The translations under genes were made by a program, and so were the position numbers. Of a stretch of 64,000 bases of DNA, positions 14,391-25,757 are shown piece by piece. Position 1 is the stretch's first letter; each line of letters begins with the position of its first letter. Source of the DNA: Centropus unirufus (Eukaryota > Chordata > Aves > Cuculiformes > Centropidae). The notes beneath the pieces were generated by a model. It was given only the letters and a program-made list of their open reading frames with translations. It searched no databases and was not told the DNA's origin. Where the stretch lies: NCBI GenBank assembly GCA_013397695.1, contig VYZI01000112.1, forward strand, positions 163,450 to 227,449, written 5' to 3'.

Positions 14391-14936
14391 AGTCTGCTCT
14401 TCTGAGACCCCCCCCTGGAGTACTGTGTCCAGTTCTGGAATCTGCAGCATAAGAAGGATATAGAACTGTTGGAATGGGTCCCGAGAAGGGCTACAAAGAT
14501 GACCAGAGGGTTGGAGAACCTCTGCTATGAGGACAGGCTGAGAGAGTTGGGGCTGTTCAGCCTGGAGAAGAGAAGACTCCAGGGAGACCTTGTAGCAGCC
14601 TTCCAGCACATGACAGGGGCTTACAAGAATTCCGGGTGAGGGACATTTTAAAAAGGCACGTAGTGATTGGATGAGGGGGAATTTATTTTGGAAGGGGAAG
14701 ATTTAAATTAGATATTAGGAAAAATTTCCTCACGACATATGTGGTGAGATATGGGAACAAGTTACCCAGGAGAGTTGTGGATGCCTCCTCCCTGGAAGTG
14801 TTCAAGGCCAGACTGGATGAGGCCTTAAGTACCCTGGTCTAGCAGGAGGTGTCCCTGCCAATGGCAGGGGTGTTGGAACTAGGCGGTCTTTATGGTCCCC
14901 TTCCAACTCAAACCATTCCATGATTCTGTGGTTCTA
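14391..14936 (+). mobile_element. CR1 LINE, 5'-truncated copy with 3' end
   Basis: A sense-strand CR1 copy of about 545 bp. It starts in the last part of ORF2 (cctggagtactgtgtccagt, then the region encoding [18 protein letters not shown] in degraded form) and runs through the 3' untranslated part to ccattccatgattctgtgg at the 3' end. Such 5' truncation is normal for CR1 retrotransposition. The reading frame is broken by indels, so the copy is dead. It is antisense to CADPS. Boundaries are good to about 10 bp at the 3' end and less certain at the 5' end. Confidence 0.92.
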
Positions 14937-17797
14937 ACTGAAAGCTCCAAATCGGGTCCTTACTCCTTACAGCAGGGATACAGTGTTTTGACAAAAGACC
15001 CTTTACACAATTAGACTAATATAAAAGGGAGAAGAGAATAATCTGATCATATTGTGTTCTTTACATGGTTTGCTTTTGGTAATAATAGTAATTTTAAGTA
15101 AAAGTGATAACAGAGCTTAAAATTGCTAACCATTTATCACAGAACAAATAGACTAAACAATGTACTTTCTAAACATAAAAAATAATATCTAAAAAGTGCA
15201 AAGGAAACAAAATTGTCAATAACTCTTCTTTAAAGAAATAAGATGTCTAATAAAAAACAGAATGGAAAACTAGTTCAATGCATAATAAGCAACTAAGTAA
15301 AAACACTCATTAAGGCTTTCTACACTGAAAATGAGAAAAGCGCACTCTAATGCTACAGAATGCTATTATGACAAGCATTGTCATGACAAACATAAAACTG
15401 TACAAATAAATTATTACTTAGTCTTGCTTTCCAATCTCACTTTCAATACAGGCAATCAAGACAAGTCAGGGTGAAGATTTTCAATGGTATGTGACAAGAC
15501 CGAAACACTGTCAAGCACAGGGAGCCATTCCTACATATTGTGTGAAGAATTCATGACAGACATTAACTCCTGTTTCCCACTGAGTCTCAAACTCAGCTAT
15601 GGTCTGGTGATGGAGAAAGGCAAGACAGAGTTATTTATGTTCTCAAAGTTTCCATAGGCATATTTACCTCTCTTGCCTTAAAAAAAATAATTATGAATCC
15701 ATCGCAACATTCTTAACAGTTGCAGATCCTATTTGATGATATTTAGCATTCGTGTGGCACTTCAAAAATTCAAAATGTTGAACAAATGCTGGTAAATTGA
15801 CAGTACTTTGATAAAGAAGACAGATGTTGCCATCTCAGTCTAGAGATGTAGGAAAAAAAAAAATCACACAAGATACTGACCTATCTGAGCCTGCACAGTT
15901 CAACAGAGAAGACCCAGGAATCAGACCAGAACATTTCAGTATTCCATCTGGCATCACACCACTTCTCTTTTATTCTGAAATCTTTTTACTCCTCTTTCTG
16001 ACACCTACTTTTCTTATAATCTGTCCACATTATTCTCTCTTTTTTTTTCTGCTTTCCTCCTACTCTCAATCTGCTGATAGTGCTTTCAAGTAGGCGTATT
16101 AACCTGTTGACTCGTACCTTATATGCTAAGTAGGTATTAAGAAATTTCAAGATATATATATTTTTTCCTTTCATCTGTTCACTGGACAGTTCTGTAGTCT
16201 TAATGTATTGGACCTCTTGACATCTTTGAGGATCAATGCACATACTAACACAATGACAGCCAAGAAGAGTCTGACCATGGTGAGGTAAAAAACAGTTTTC
16301 TGAGTGTTACGAGCATTTGAGATGTGTCAAGTGTTCTTAACTCCAATGGGGCTCAAACCCAAAAATTTCTTGCTTTTAAAATATTATCCCCAATCTTGCT
16401 CTTCACTCAAAACAACGAATCAGGACTAAACGATACTATAAAATTAATTCAATTCAAACACTGCATCTTGTCAAATGTTTAGAAATTATTTTAACTGTAC
16501 CCATATTATAGTGCTTACTACAAATATAAGCAATTTCTTGAAAGGTCACAGACAAACTGTATATTTTGAAAACATAAAATGGGACATGCTGACCACATCA
16601 AAATTTAAGAGAAATCCAAAGGAATTTTTTTCATGTCAGTCATTGCCCATAAACTACTAAGTTTCAATAATTCCATTTTCTAATGATGAGGCATTCAAAT
16701 TTACTTAACCAGAGCATTGCAGATGGAGATGACAGGTAAAATTTGTGGTAATCATCTTTCCCTACTTCACTTTTTTTTTTTTAGAGACCTCCTTTCCTCT
16801 ACATGATAATTCACAGGCAGGTGTAAGCTGTCTTTGCCTTCACTTTGACCTAGACCAGAGACTATTTAGCCATATTAGTATGAGGTTTATCCTGATCCAA
16901 TACACTTTTCTTCTAAGGAAGAGCTAATTGGCTTTGGTTTAATAACACACTATTCACAGCTAAATTCCTTCTGGTTTGAAGCTAGATTACACATCTGTAG
17001 ATGCTTTAACCCAGTGTTAGAGAAAGCTTATGTCTGTCTACAAAATAATAGTCATATTTGCCGTGGATTAGGTGGTAATGAGAATGCAAACAGATATATC
17101 GTGTACATTAAGCACTGTGTAAACAGCCTTTCTGTGAGCCCCGATTGCTACAGTGAGAAGGATAACAATGCATCTTCAAGCCCCAAGATTTCCAAAATGC
17201 ACTAGAGAATACAACCAGTATCCCTCTCACAAGAGATACGCAATGTCATTGTACAATGTAAAAGGAGACAGTCATACCGAAACAGCCGTTCTTTCCAGCA
17301 GCAACAAGTAGGTGAGGAGGGTTAATATCCCAGCTCTGAACAGAGAACCTATTAGGCTCATAATGCCTTCATTCCCCTGGCTTTCTGCCTGGGGTGTAAT
17401 CGCTGCAGCAGAAGGCAGTGCAGGAAAGCTGCAGTCTTCAGAAGTGCAAACATCACACCAGGGCAGAAATCCTGGTTGCTTTCAGTCAATTATTAGCATG
17501 CTGAGAACACAAGAGCAACGCGAACAACCAGAATTTAACCAGAACAATCCAAATGATTAAGGTGAATAAAAATTTTTAAAAAAGACATGCCCTGGTGACA
17601 GAAAGATTATGTTTACTGCTAACTATCCAAACAGAGTAGAGATTACAACCAAATTTAATTGTGTCCTTCCTCCTCCCATTCCATTTTCTTCCATGACACA
17701 TTTGTTTCAATCTGACAAGTCAATGTTCCCTTCTTACAGCAATGTTTTTCACAAGTACCTTAGACAGACAGACTTATGAGAGAATATTTTAGGAATT

Positions 17798-17900
17798 AAT
17801 CATAGAATCACTGTAAAAATTAGGCTGGAAGGAAGAACTGGAGGTCATCTAGTTTAAAACCTGCTCCGAGCAAGGCCAGTTAAAATCAGGTTGCTCAAGT
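17798..17900 (-). mobile_element. Degraded CR1 LINE 3'-end fragment
   Basis: On the plus strand it reads aatcatagaatcactg, then aggctggaaggaagaactgg and aggtcatctagtttaaaacc, ending with aatcaggttgctcaag. This is the antisense image of a CR1 3' end, with a diverged tail octamer. About 100 bp survive. It has the same orientation as CADPS. Confidence 0.75.
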
Positions 17901-20699
17901 TATTATGCAGTTGAATTTCAAATTTCTTTTAATATTAAGGGCCTGTAGGTAATTCATATTTCTCTGCAATAAGAGGTGAAAAATATCTAACCCAATATAA
18001 AATAGTAATCAATGACAGAACATAGCATGGAAACTTAACTTCTTTAAGAGATCCTATGCATTTTTCTTTTGGATATCATATTGCTTTTTATAGTTGAACT
18101 GATTAGATCTTATTTCCTTTCTTTATAGAAGCAAGTAATTGATTTTCATCATGAATAAATAAAATTTTAATGTAAATTTTCAGCTGAATCCATATTCCTA
18201 TTGTGAAATTTTCCATCATTAATGCAGAACACAGACTACAATAATTGTTTATTTTTTTCTTCTCTATCTTTTCCTTTGTAGAACGAAGGAAATGTAGGAT
18301 AATTTCTCACTGACAATTTCTTTTTTTACTGTTGACAGCTGGATACTAGACCGACATATATGGTATTTGTTCATAGCATCCAATTTTTTTGAAATGTTAT
18401 TTCTTTCACCCTATTCCATGAATTCTTCCAATCACGACAATCCCAAAAGATTTACTGACATACAAGCAGATGAAAGTCATGATGGAATTTATCAGGATTT
18501 TAAAGATGAATCTTAGAGCAAATGTAATAATCATTATGCAACTCAATCAAACCTAGTTTATGAAAGCAGACACACTTTATTTTCCATCACGATCCTTACC
18601 CCACAGAATCCCATAAATTCCAAGATACCTATTAAAGGATCACACTCACCATCACCAAGTTTTCAACATTGTCTCTATCAGCATAAGTACGTCTTTCAGG
18701 CTTTAGCCTTTGAAATGATCTTACTGATAACACACAGAGGTTCCCTAACGTACAACCTCACTTTTGTATATGTTGAATAAAATGTATTTATGTTTTAAAG
18801 AAAAATACATCTGGATGCCAAAAGGTGGCTGAAGAATTCTACTTTGCTACCCTATGTGAGATCAATGTGGGATTTCACTGCACTTGTCTGTAGGTAAAAA
18901 ACTTCCAGGGGTAATAGTCAAAAGAACGGGTGAAATCCATCAATTAAGAGTCTGTTAAAGGAGCTAAATCCTAAAGAGTATTTATCCTCAGAAGATATAT
19001 CAGGAAGCATATGAACAACAAGCTAATCATGGTTAGATCAGCCACTATGAAACTGCAATCTGATTATCCCAATGTAAAAAACCCATGTGCAAATATACTC
19101 ATCCAAAGAAAAACCATCGAAAAAACAAGACCCCCACCACCACCACACCCTAAGAGAGTTGGTCAGCTTGCCAGCAACAGACTGGCTTGATTACTTCATA
19201 TCTCAATGGCAAATGCCTGTGTTTCTCTCCCTTATTTCTTCCTGTGTTTAGTCTTTAGTTTTATTCTTAGGACTTAGAGCAATATGAGGCAGAGACAACT
19301 TTTTTATTTTACTTTTTATCCTCGGCAAGAGCAATAACATGGATTCCTAAAGATTTAAGCAATACCAGGAATGATTACTGAAAGCTAACAGCATAATTAA
19401 AGTATTACTTAACAAAATTAATGTAATTTATACAGATGTATCAGACATGAAAAACAAAACTAGAAATTTTCAGATACTATGTTGAAGAAATGAAACTAGC
19501 TGATGTGCAGAACATGATTATCACATGTTATAGATCTTATCTATCCTTTTTCTCCTTCAGAAATATCCTATTAGGCCATATCTTCAAAACACTCTAGTAA
19601 AAAAAATATTATTTCTTTCAGGAGTAACCTTGTTTCAGGAAGTTCTAATTTTCAGAATCTTTTTCCTCTCTTTTTCTTTTTTTTTTTAAAAAATCCACAT
19701 CCCCATTCTCTACTTTTTTTGCTAAGTAATCTTTAATTATATATCCACCAGTACACTTACCTCAAATTCTTTATGGAATTAACAGTGTTATGATGTTATA
19801 TAAAAATAATGTGAGCAGCATCTAATTTATTTATGCAGTCTTGACTGAGGTTTCCCAGCCTCCTCTGGACAGATATTTAATCATGCATTCTTCACATACT
19901 CATATAATCGCCCTTTTTATAAGGTTATGCAATCACTGACAGCAAAATATAATCATCTTGTTTGTCTTGTTCACATAAAGAATGTCCTGGTTCCATTAAA
20001 ATTTTCACATCATGTAAGATATGATCTTTTTCTATTGCATAAATATGTGACAACAGAACATTCCTTCTAATGATTAAAGATAGCATATTCTCATCTTTCA
20101 TCTTTAGGCATGATTATATATATCCAAAAGATGACACTTTCAAGAAAGCACATTATTTAATATTCAGAATGAATAAAAATCAATGATAAGAAAACGCGTG
20201 GACGCCAGACTCCACAAGACTAAAACCTAAGCCACATCAGTAACATTTGAAAAATGAAATTAGTGCTGGAATTTGTAAGATGACACCCTGTGGATTCACA
20301 CCAAGAACATTATGCAAAGCTTCATACAACTGAAGGGGTCCTCTGAAGGCTCTGCTACTATTCTCTGGCAGAAAAGGTCACAGGCTATGCTGGAGGGATT
20401 TTCACCAGGGTTAAAAGGCAGGAAACAGCTGGAAGAAATGAAGAAATATTTCACAGGCAGTAATAAAAATTTTATAGGGTTTGCATGTGAGGCTATCGAA
20501 CTCATCTGTTTGTAAAATTGTCCAAGATTAAAGCTCAAACTATAGTATTTACAGCATTTGCATTTTGGAATGACCATTAGATACACTGTAACACATTTAA
20601 ACTGTGCCTTGTTTAGCTTGCTGAAGAAGAAAATGAAGAACTTCAATATAAACTCATTATTCAAAGAGACAGAAATCAAATAGGGGTTAAATGTAATAA

Positions 20700-21483
20700 G
20701 AATCACAGAATCATAGAATCGCTAGGTTGGGAAAGACCTTTGAGATCATCCAGTCCAATCATACCTGTCCACCACTAAACTATATCCCTAAGCACCAAAT
20801 CCTGAGCACAGCTTGAGGCCATTCTTCTTTGTCCTATCACCTGTCACTTGGGAGAAGAGATCAGCACCCACTTCTCTACAACCTCCTTTCAGATAGTTGA
20901 AGGCAGTGATAAGGTCTCCCCTCAGCCTCCTCTTCTCCAGGCTAAACAGCCCCAGTTCCCTCAGCCACTCCTCCCAGGACTTGTTCTCCAGCCCCTTCAC
21001 CAGCTCTGCAGCTCTCCTCTGGACACGCCCCAGAATCTCAACATCCTTCTTGTGGTGAAGGGCCCAGAACTGAACACAGGATTCGAGGTATGGCCTCACC
21101 AATGCCGAGTACAGGGGCAGAATCACCTCCCTGGACCTGCTGGCCATGCTGTTTCTGATACAGCCAGGATGCCATTGGCCTTCTTGGCCACCTGGGCACA
21201 CTGCTGGCTCATATTCAGCTTGCTGTCAACCAATACCTTCAGGTCCTTCTCCTCTAGGCAGCTTTCCAGCCACTCTTCCCCAGGCCTGTAGCACTGCACA
21301 GGGTTGTTGTATCCCAAGTGCAGGGCCCAGCATTTGGCTTTGTTAAACCTCATCTCATCCGTTTCAGCCCATCGGTCCAGCCTGTTTAGATGACTTTGAA
21401 GAGCATCCGTTCCCTCAAGCAGATCAACCCTTTCTCCCAGTTTTGTGTCATCTGCGAACTTGCCAAGGGTACATTCAATTCCT
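20700..21483 (-). mobile_element. CR1 LINE fragment with reverse-transcriptase remnant
   Basis: The largest clear CR1 copy in the window, about 785 bp, on the same strand as CADPS. Read on the minus strand it opens in the ORF2 reverse transcriptase: [18 protein letters not shown] contains the FADD catalytic box. It continues through [40 protein letters not shown], then in another frame [20 protein letters not shown] and [19 protein letters not shown]. The 3' tail has the repeated octamers (plus strand 20700-20720). One frameshift splits the protein near 21125-21200, and the 5' three-quarters of the element is missing, so it cannot be active. A deletion relative to typical CR1 seems to lie near 20790-20815, where the 3' untranslated part meets the end of ORF2. 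Confidence 0.93.
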
Positions 21484-23016
21484 TCAAAACTTGAAAACAT
21501 TTCTTACTGATAAACTGTCAAGATAAAACTGTGCTCTCTTCTCTGGGACTCTAATGAAGTCTTTCTCCTTTAGAAAGAACATTGTTTCTAATTTTCTTAT
21601 CACGCTTGTGGAAGTAAGTCAGGGATTCAAGGAATACTTAATTATATAACAAAAATAATTGAGAAAATATTCAGCATTTTGGAAAACTGCATAAATCCTG
21701 AATTAAGTCTCCACTTAACTCATGCTTCCATTTATCTCCACTTTAAGGTCACACCGGCTTGCATTTAATTTTGAAGCATTCATCTGAGTATCTTGTATTC
21801 TCATTTTTGCCATCAAAGCTTTTGAAACTTCTGACTGAGTAGTAGCATTGCATTGCATAAATTGATGTTGCACAGATGAAAAAATAGACATAAATAATTC
21901 TCTATGCTGCTTCTTTTCACAAATGTAGCTATCAGTTCAAAACGATAAGCCAACTACAAAATATATATGTGACAAGCACATAATTTGGAGCACTTGGCAT
22001 CAGACTCCCACAGCAGGCTGGTGGTAATCATACACTTTTCATCACTGTCTCATTCTGTGCTTAGTATGAGAGCTTTGCTACCATTTTCTAGCTGTATATC
22101 CTATATAAAATCTGAAGTTATGTTCTCATTTATCTGGGATTTGTCAGTGCAAATATGTTACTGCTGGTGATTTGAAGAGTTGAGCTGAATGACAGTGCAT
22201 CTCAATTATATTTTTTTTTCTTTCAGTAACTTTTATGTTTTCTTATCCAGCCCCACTGGTTATTTTCCTTTATATCAGAATGACTACTGAAAATTATCCC
22301 AGTAAGGGGCCAGTTCTTGCTGCAGGGGGAGTAGGAAGTAGCCTAGGGCAGCTGACAGCTTGTTTTCTTCCAAAAAAAGCTGTGCTTCCTCAGCTGGTCA
22401 CTAGCCTCTATCTAGGTGACTCTGCCCTTTTTTGCCAAAGGACCAAGGGAGAAAGGATGCACCTCTTTTCCCAGTGGCAAAACTATTACTAAAATTAACA
22501 GGAACAAAAAGTAACTTCTGTTTCTGCCTCCTCCCCTACCTCTTCTTTGCAGCAGAACATTCAACCCTCCACCTCACCTCAGTAAGTCCCTATTATAGAA
22601 GAATGACTAGTTCTAGAAGAAGCAGGGGGGCAAGGGTAGGCAGATGACTGCAGGAGGGAAGGGATATTTTGGTCATAAAAAAAAGATATATCTTAGAAGA
22701 CTGGACACAGGCTGGGACAGGATAGAGAAAAAAGAGAGACATATTAAATGTGAAGCCTGGGGACTCCTCCCTGCCTGGAACAGTAGTTCCTAGGCTCTTT
22801 TCCACCATCACCATTTTCTGATTAAACTCGGCCAAGCTCTCTTAGTTCCGTCCACCACCAACAAAACCCAAGCAGTATTACCTCTGTCAAGAAAACCTGA
22901 TTTCACTGTAACAGAAAAGTAAAACTGTGGAATAAAGGATCTCCTATTCCATAGGCAGCTTCCTTCATTTTTACTGTTTGCCCATAATTTGCTAATTGTA
23001 TGCTTGCCTAATTCAA

Positions 23017-23363
23017 CAGAATCATAGAATGGTTTGGGTTGGAAGAGACCTTAAAGACCATCTACTTCCAAACACCCTGCCAGGGGCAGGGGCACCGGCA
23101 CCTCTCACTAGACCAGGCTGTTCAAGGCCCCATCCAGTCTGGCCTTCAACACTTTCAGGAAGGAGGCATCCACAACTTCCCTGGGCAACCTGTTGCAGTG
23201 TTTTACCATACTCATCATGAAAAATTTCTGCCTAATGCTTAGTCTAAATCTTCCCCTCTCCAATTTATAGCCATTCCCCCTCATCCTAACCCTACATGCC
23301 CTTGTAAAATGTCCCTCCCCAGCTTTCTTGTGTGCCCCCTTCAGGTACCGGGAGGCCTCTGTA
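23017..23363 (-). mobile_element. CR1 LINE 3'-end fragment
   Basis: The plus strand begins cagaatcatagaatggtttg and continues through the classic avian CR1 3' block (gggttggaagagacctta, ccctgccaggggcagggg, aacttccctgggcaacctgt) to about ccttcaggtaccgggaggcc. It is about 345 bp, 5' truncated and in the same orientation as CADPS. Divergence from the usual consensus looks moderate, with few indels, so it is probably younger than the 17.8-kb fragment. That is a judgement by eye. Confidence 0.92.
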
Positions 23364-25635
23364 ATGTTTAAACATACTCTTCTACTTCCTCAACCTACAT
23401 TTCTATATATGTTCACAAACTACATGTCTTTATAAGCTCATAATCATACTGTATGCTAATGCTCATACGTATTCTTGTCAGAAATGGAGAACAGCACAGC
23501 TCAGAAGAGCACATGAACTGGATAGATTTTAGAGCTCTTTGAGCTGGGTCCCTTCAAGTTACTATTTTGTAGGATAGCAGTTAAACAGCACCAGTAACTT
23601 CCAGTCCTACCCTTCCAGTGTACAGTTCAGGCCACCCCTCAATCATCTGCTACCTAAAGATGAATAATTTTTTCCCTTCAAATGCCTATGGATTTGATTC
23701 ATACAACACCATTTACATGAAGTAGCCCATAACCTGTCTTTCTCCCATATTCAATCAAATATATCTTTTGAGCCTGAAATTCTTTAAATCAGTTTAAAAG
23801 GGCAAAGCAGGTCCTAACATTATTGGCTTTTCTAGAAACACTCTTTGTTGAACAACTCCAGTTGTTCTTGTATTGACTCCTTCTACTCTGGAACTTCCCT
23901 CTCACTTTAGACTTTTGACAGGCAGAAAAATCAACTAATCTGTTATTAACTGTTACAAGTTATTAACTTGTGTGTGATGTATCTACATACAATATATACT
24001 TTCTGATTGGTTTTACAACCTTTACCTTAACCTGGAACCCTCAGGATGTAATAAGTAAACCACGAATCATTCCTACCACGTTTTGTCCACCACATCTAGC
24101 AAAAGCTAGCAAGAAACAAAGCCCTTTACATCTACAAACTATTTTCTGGCAGGAGAATGACTGTGTCTAAGATTCAAGAATTTCTGTATTCTAGCTGATT
24201 TGGGAAGTTACGAAAACCTATACCAATGTCATCAAGGATTAATTAAGCATTTGAAACAGAAGCTAAGTTTGAGGGTAAGAAAAAATGGAAACACCATCAG
24301 AAGATATGGGAATGTTGTGATAGCAGGCAAAGGTTGGAGGCACTTGTTGAAGTGAACAATGAGAGCAACTCTGAGTCTGAAGAGAAAGCACAGCTTGGAG
24401 ATGTGTCCTCCTTGAGAAAGTCTTCTGACTCCCAGAGGAACGCAAGCCACCAGAGAATATCCAAATAGGCCTATATGCGATCACAGGATGTTACATACAC
24501 ACTTATGACCTTGCTTCAACACGTAAATCTGTGTATCTTTTACTATATTGCTGCTTTTAGAAGTTCCTTGTGTACCACATGCAAATGATAAAACTGAGCA
24601 TTCCTATGTCCTCGAGAAGGAACACGGCCATAGACTGTGACAAGGGACCTTTACATCTTATCCCACATAAGAGTTCTGCAGAGCTGCCTCAATATTTTAC
24701 TGGACTAGGCTGTAGGTTTACTTTTCAAGGAAATTTGCTGCAACTAGGAGCAGATCCACCACAAATTAGATTTCTTCCTCCTCCCAAATTCAGAACAGGC
24801 AGATAAGACTCTGTGTTTACAATTTTGCCTAATAGAAGCCTGAATTTGTGGTCTGAATGAAAAGGAAACTACCATCCCCAATGTGCTGAAGATGTTTTCT
24901 CAGATACTGTAACAACTGCAATTTTTAAATTGTTTTTCACAAGGCACACTATGGTGCCTGTAAAAGCCCAACATGCTGTCTGGAAAGTTATCTACAAAAG
25001 ATTCCAAATGACATTTCAACGGAGAGAAAAGTGTCTGAAGTCAGTGTGGAGGTCAAACAAATCAACCAAAAAACAGACCTAATTTTCTTCCTTTCTGACT
25101 GGTTCAACTACAGATGGCATAATGTGATCCCCTTCCAAATCAGTTTGCTGACTGCCTCCCTCAAAAATTAATTGAAACAGTGGATCCTGTAATTTAAAAT
25201 GAAATAGTCTCAGCAGGTGAGTAAGCTTTGTCAAGATTGATTACTGAGTATTGATTTTCCACCAATTCTACAAGTTACACTCCACTAGACCACCTGCACA
25301 TTAACCTTTAATACATAAAATCACCTCAGGCTAACATCTATTGAGAGGTTTATATTTTCAGAAGGTGCAGGTAAGTACACAATGCTGCAGTCTCCAGCCT
25401 TTTTTCCTCAAATATACATTCCATAGCATTTATTTGGACAACATTCACACTTTGTACTTACTTCACCATAAATACCTATTATTTGTATTGTCATTTTTCA
25501 GAAAGAATTTAAGATAACAACCCAGGAAAAAACTTCATACAATGTAGCTCTAACTTGACTGTAAAAACAGTAGGCAGGTTCTGCCGTGATACGAATGAAA
25601 GAGATGTGGGATGCAGTGACCACAGAGCGGCTTAC

Positions 25636-25757
25636 TGTGGCCTGGAAGCTTCTGCTTGGTCTGTCTGAAGCTTCTCACCCCCTTCCACTTCCATGGTGCA
25701 GTAGACAATTCGATTGGGAGCGACTGACTTTAAACCTTGCACCTCCATTATAACAAT
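25636..25757 (-). CDS. CADPS: CADPS internal exon D (122 nt, C2 domain)
   Basis: Encodes [20 protein letters not shown], then [20 protein letters not shown], plus two bases of a glutamine codon that exon E completes. This is the core of the CAPS C2 domain. [10 protein letters not shown] is a typical C2 beta-strand, and [18 protein letters not shown] is almost invariant in CAPS proteins. The acceptor is an excellent polypyrimidine tract ending tttcctcag. The donor is GTAAGC after CCACA, so the exon ends in phase 2. The ASRPQ ending matches CADPS (CADPS2 has ASKPT, from memory). An assembly gap begins 68 bp upstream of the acceptor. The pyrimidine tract is intact and a branch-point-like tttaac lies between the two. 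Confidence 0.95.

Larger units (their letters stand above)
10781..25635 (-). other. CADPS intron between exons D and E (14.9 kb)
   Basis: Intron bounded by the donor GTAAGC (minus strand, 25635) and the acceptor tttattgcag ending at 10781. It holds four CR1 pieces (about 14.39-14.94, 17.80-17.90, 20.70-21.48 and 23.02-23.36 kb), a purine-rich stretch near 11109-11150 and a short CCA-rich tract near 19131-19149. The remainder is AT-rich and carries no recognisable gene. A 157-codon open frame on the minus strand at 12759-13232 has no family resemblance and looks fortuitous. Confidence 0.8.

Noticed and set aside
20296..20706. 136-codon minus-strand open frame beside the CR1 copy
   Set aside because: Rich in F, I, L, K and S with no recognisable domain. 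It ends at the CR1 tail and shows no coding character.
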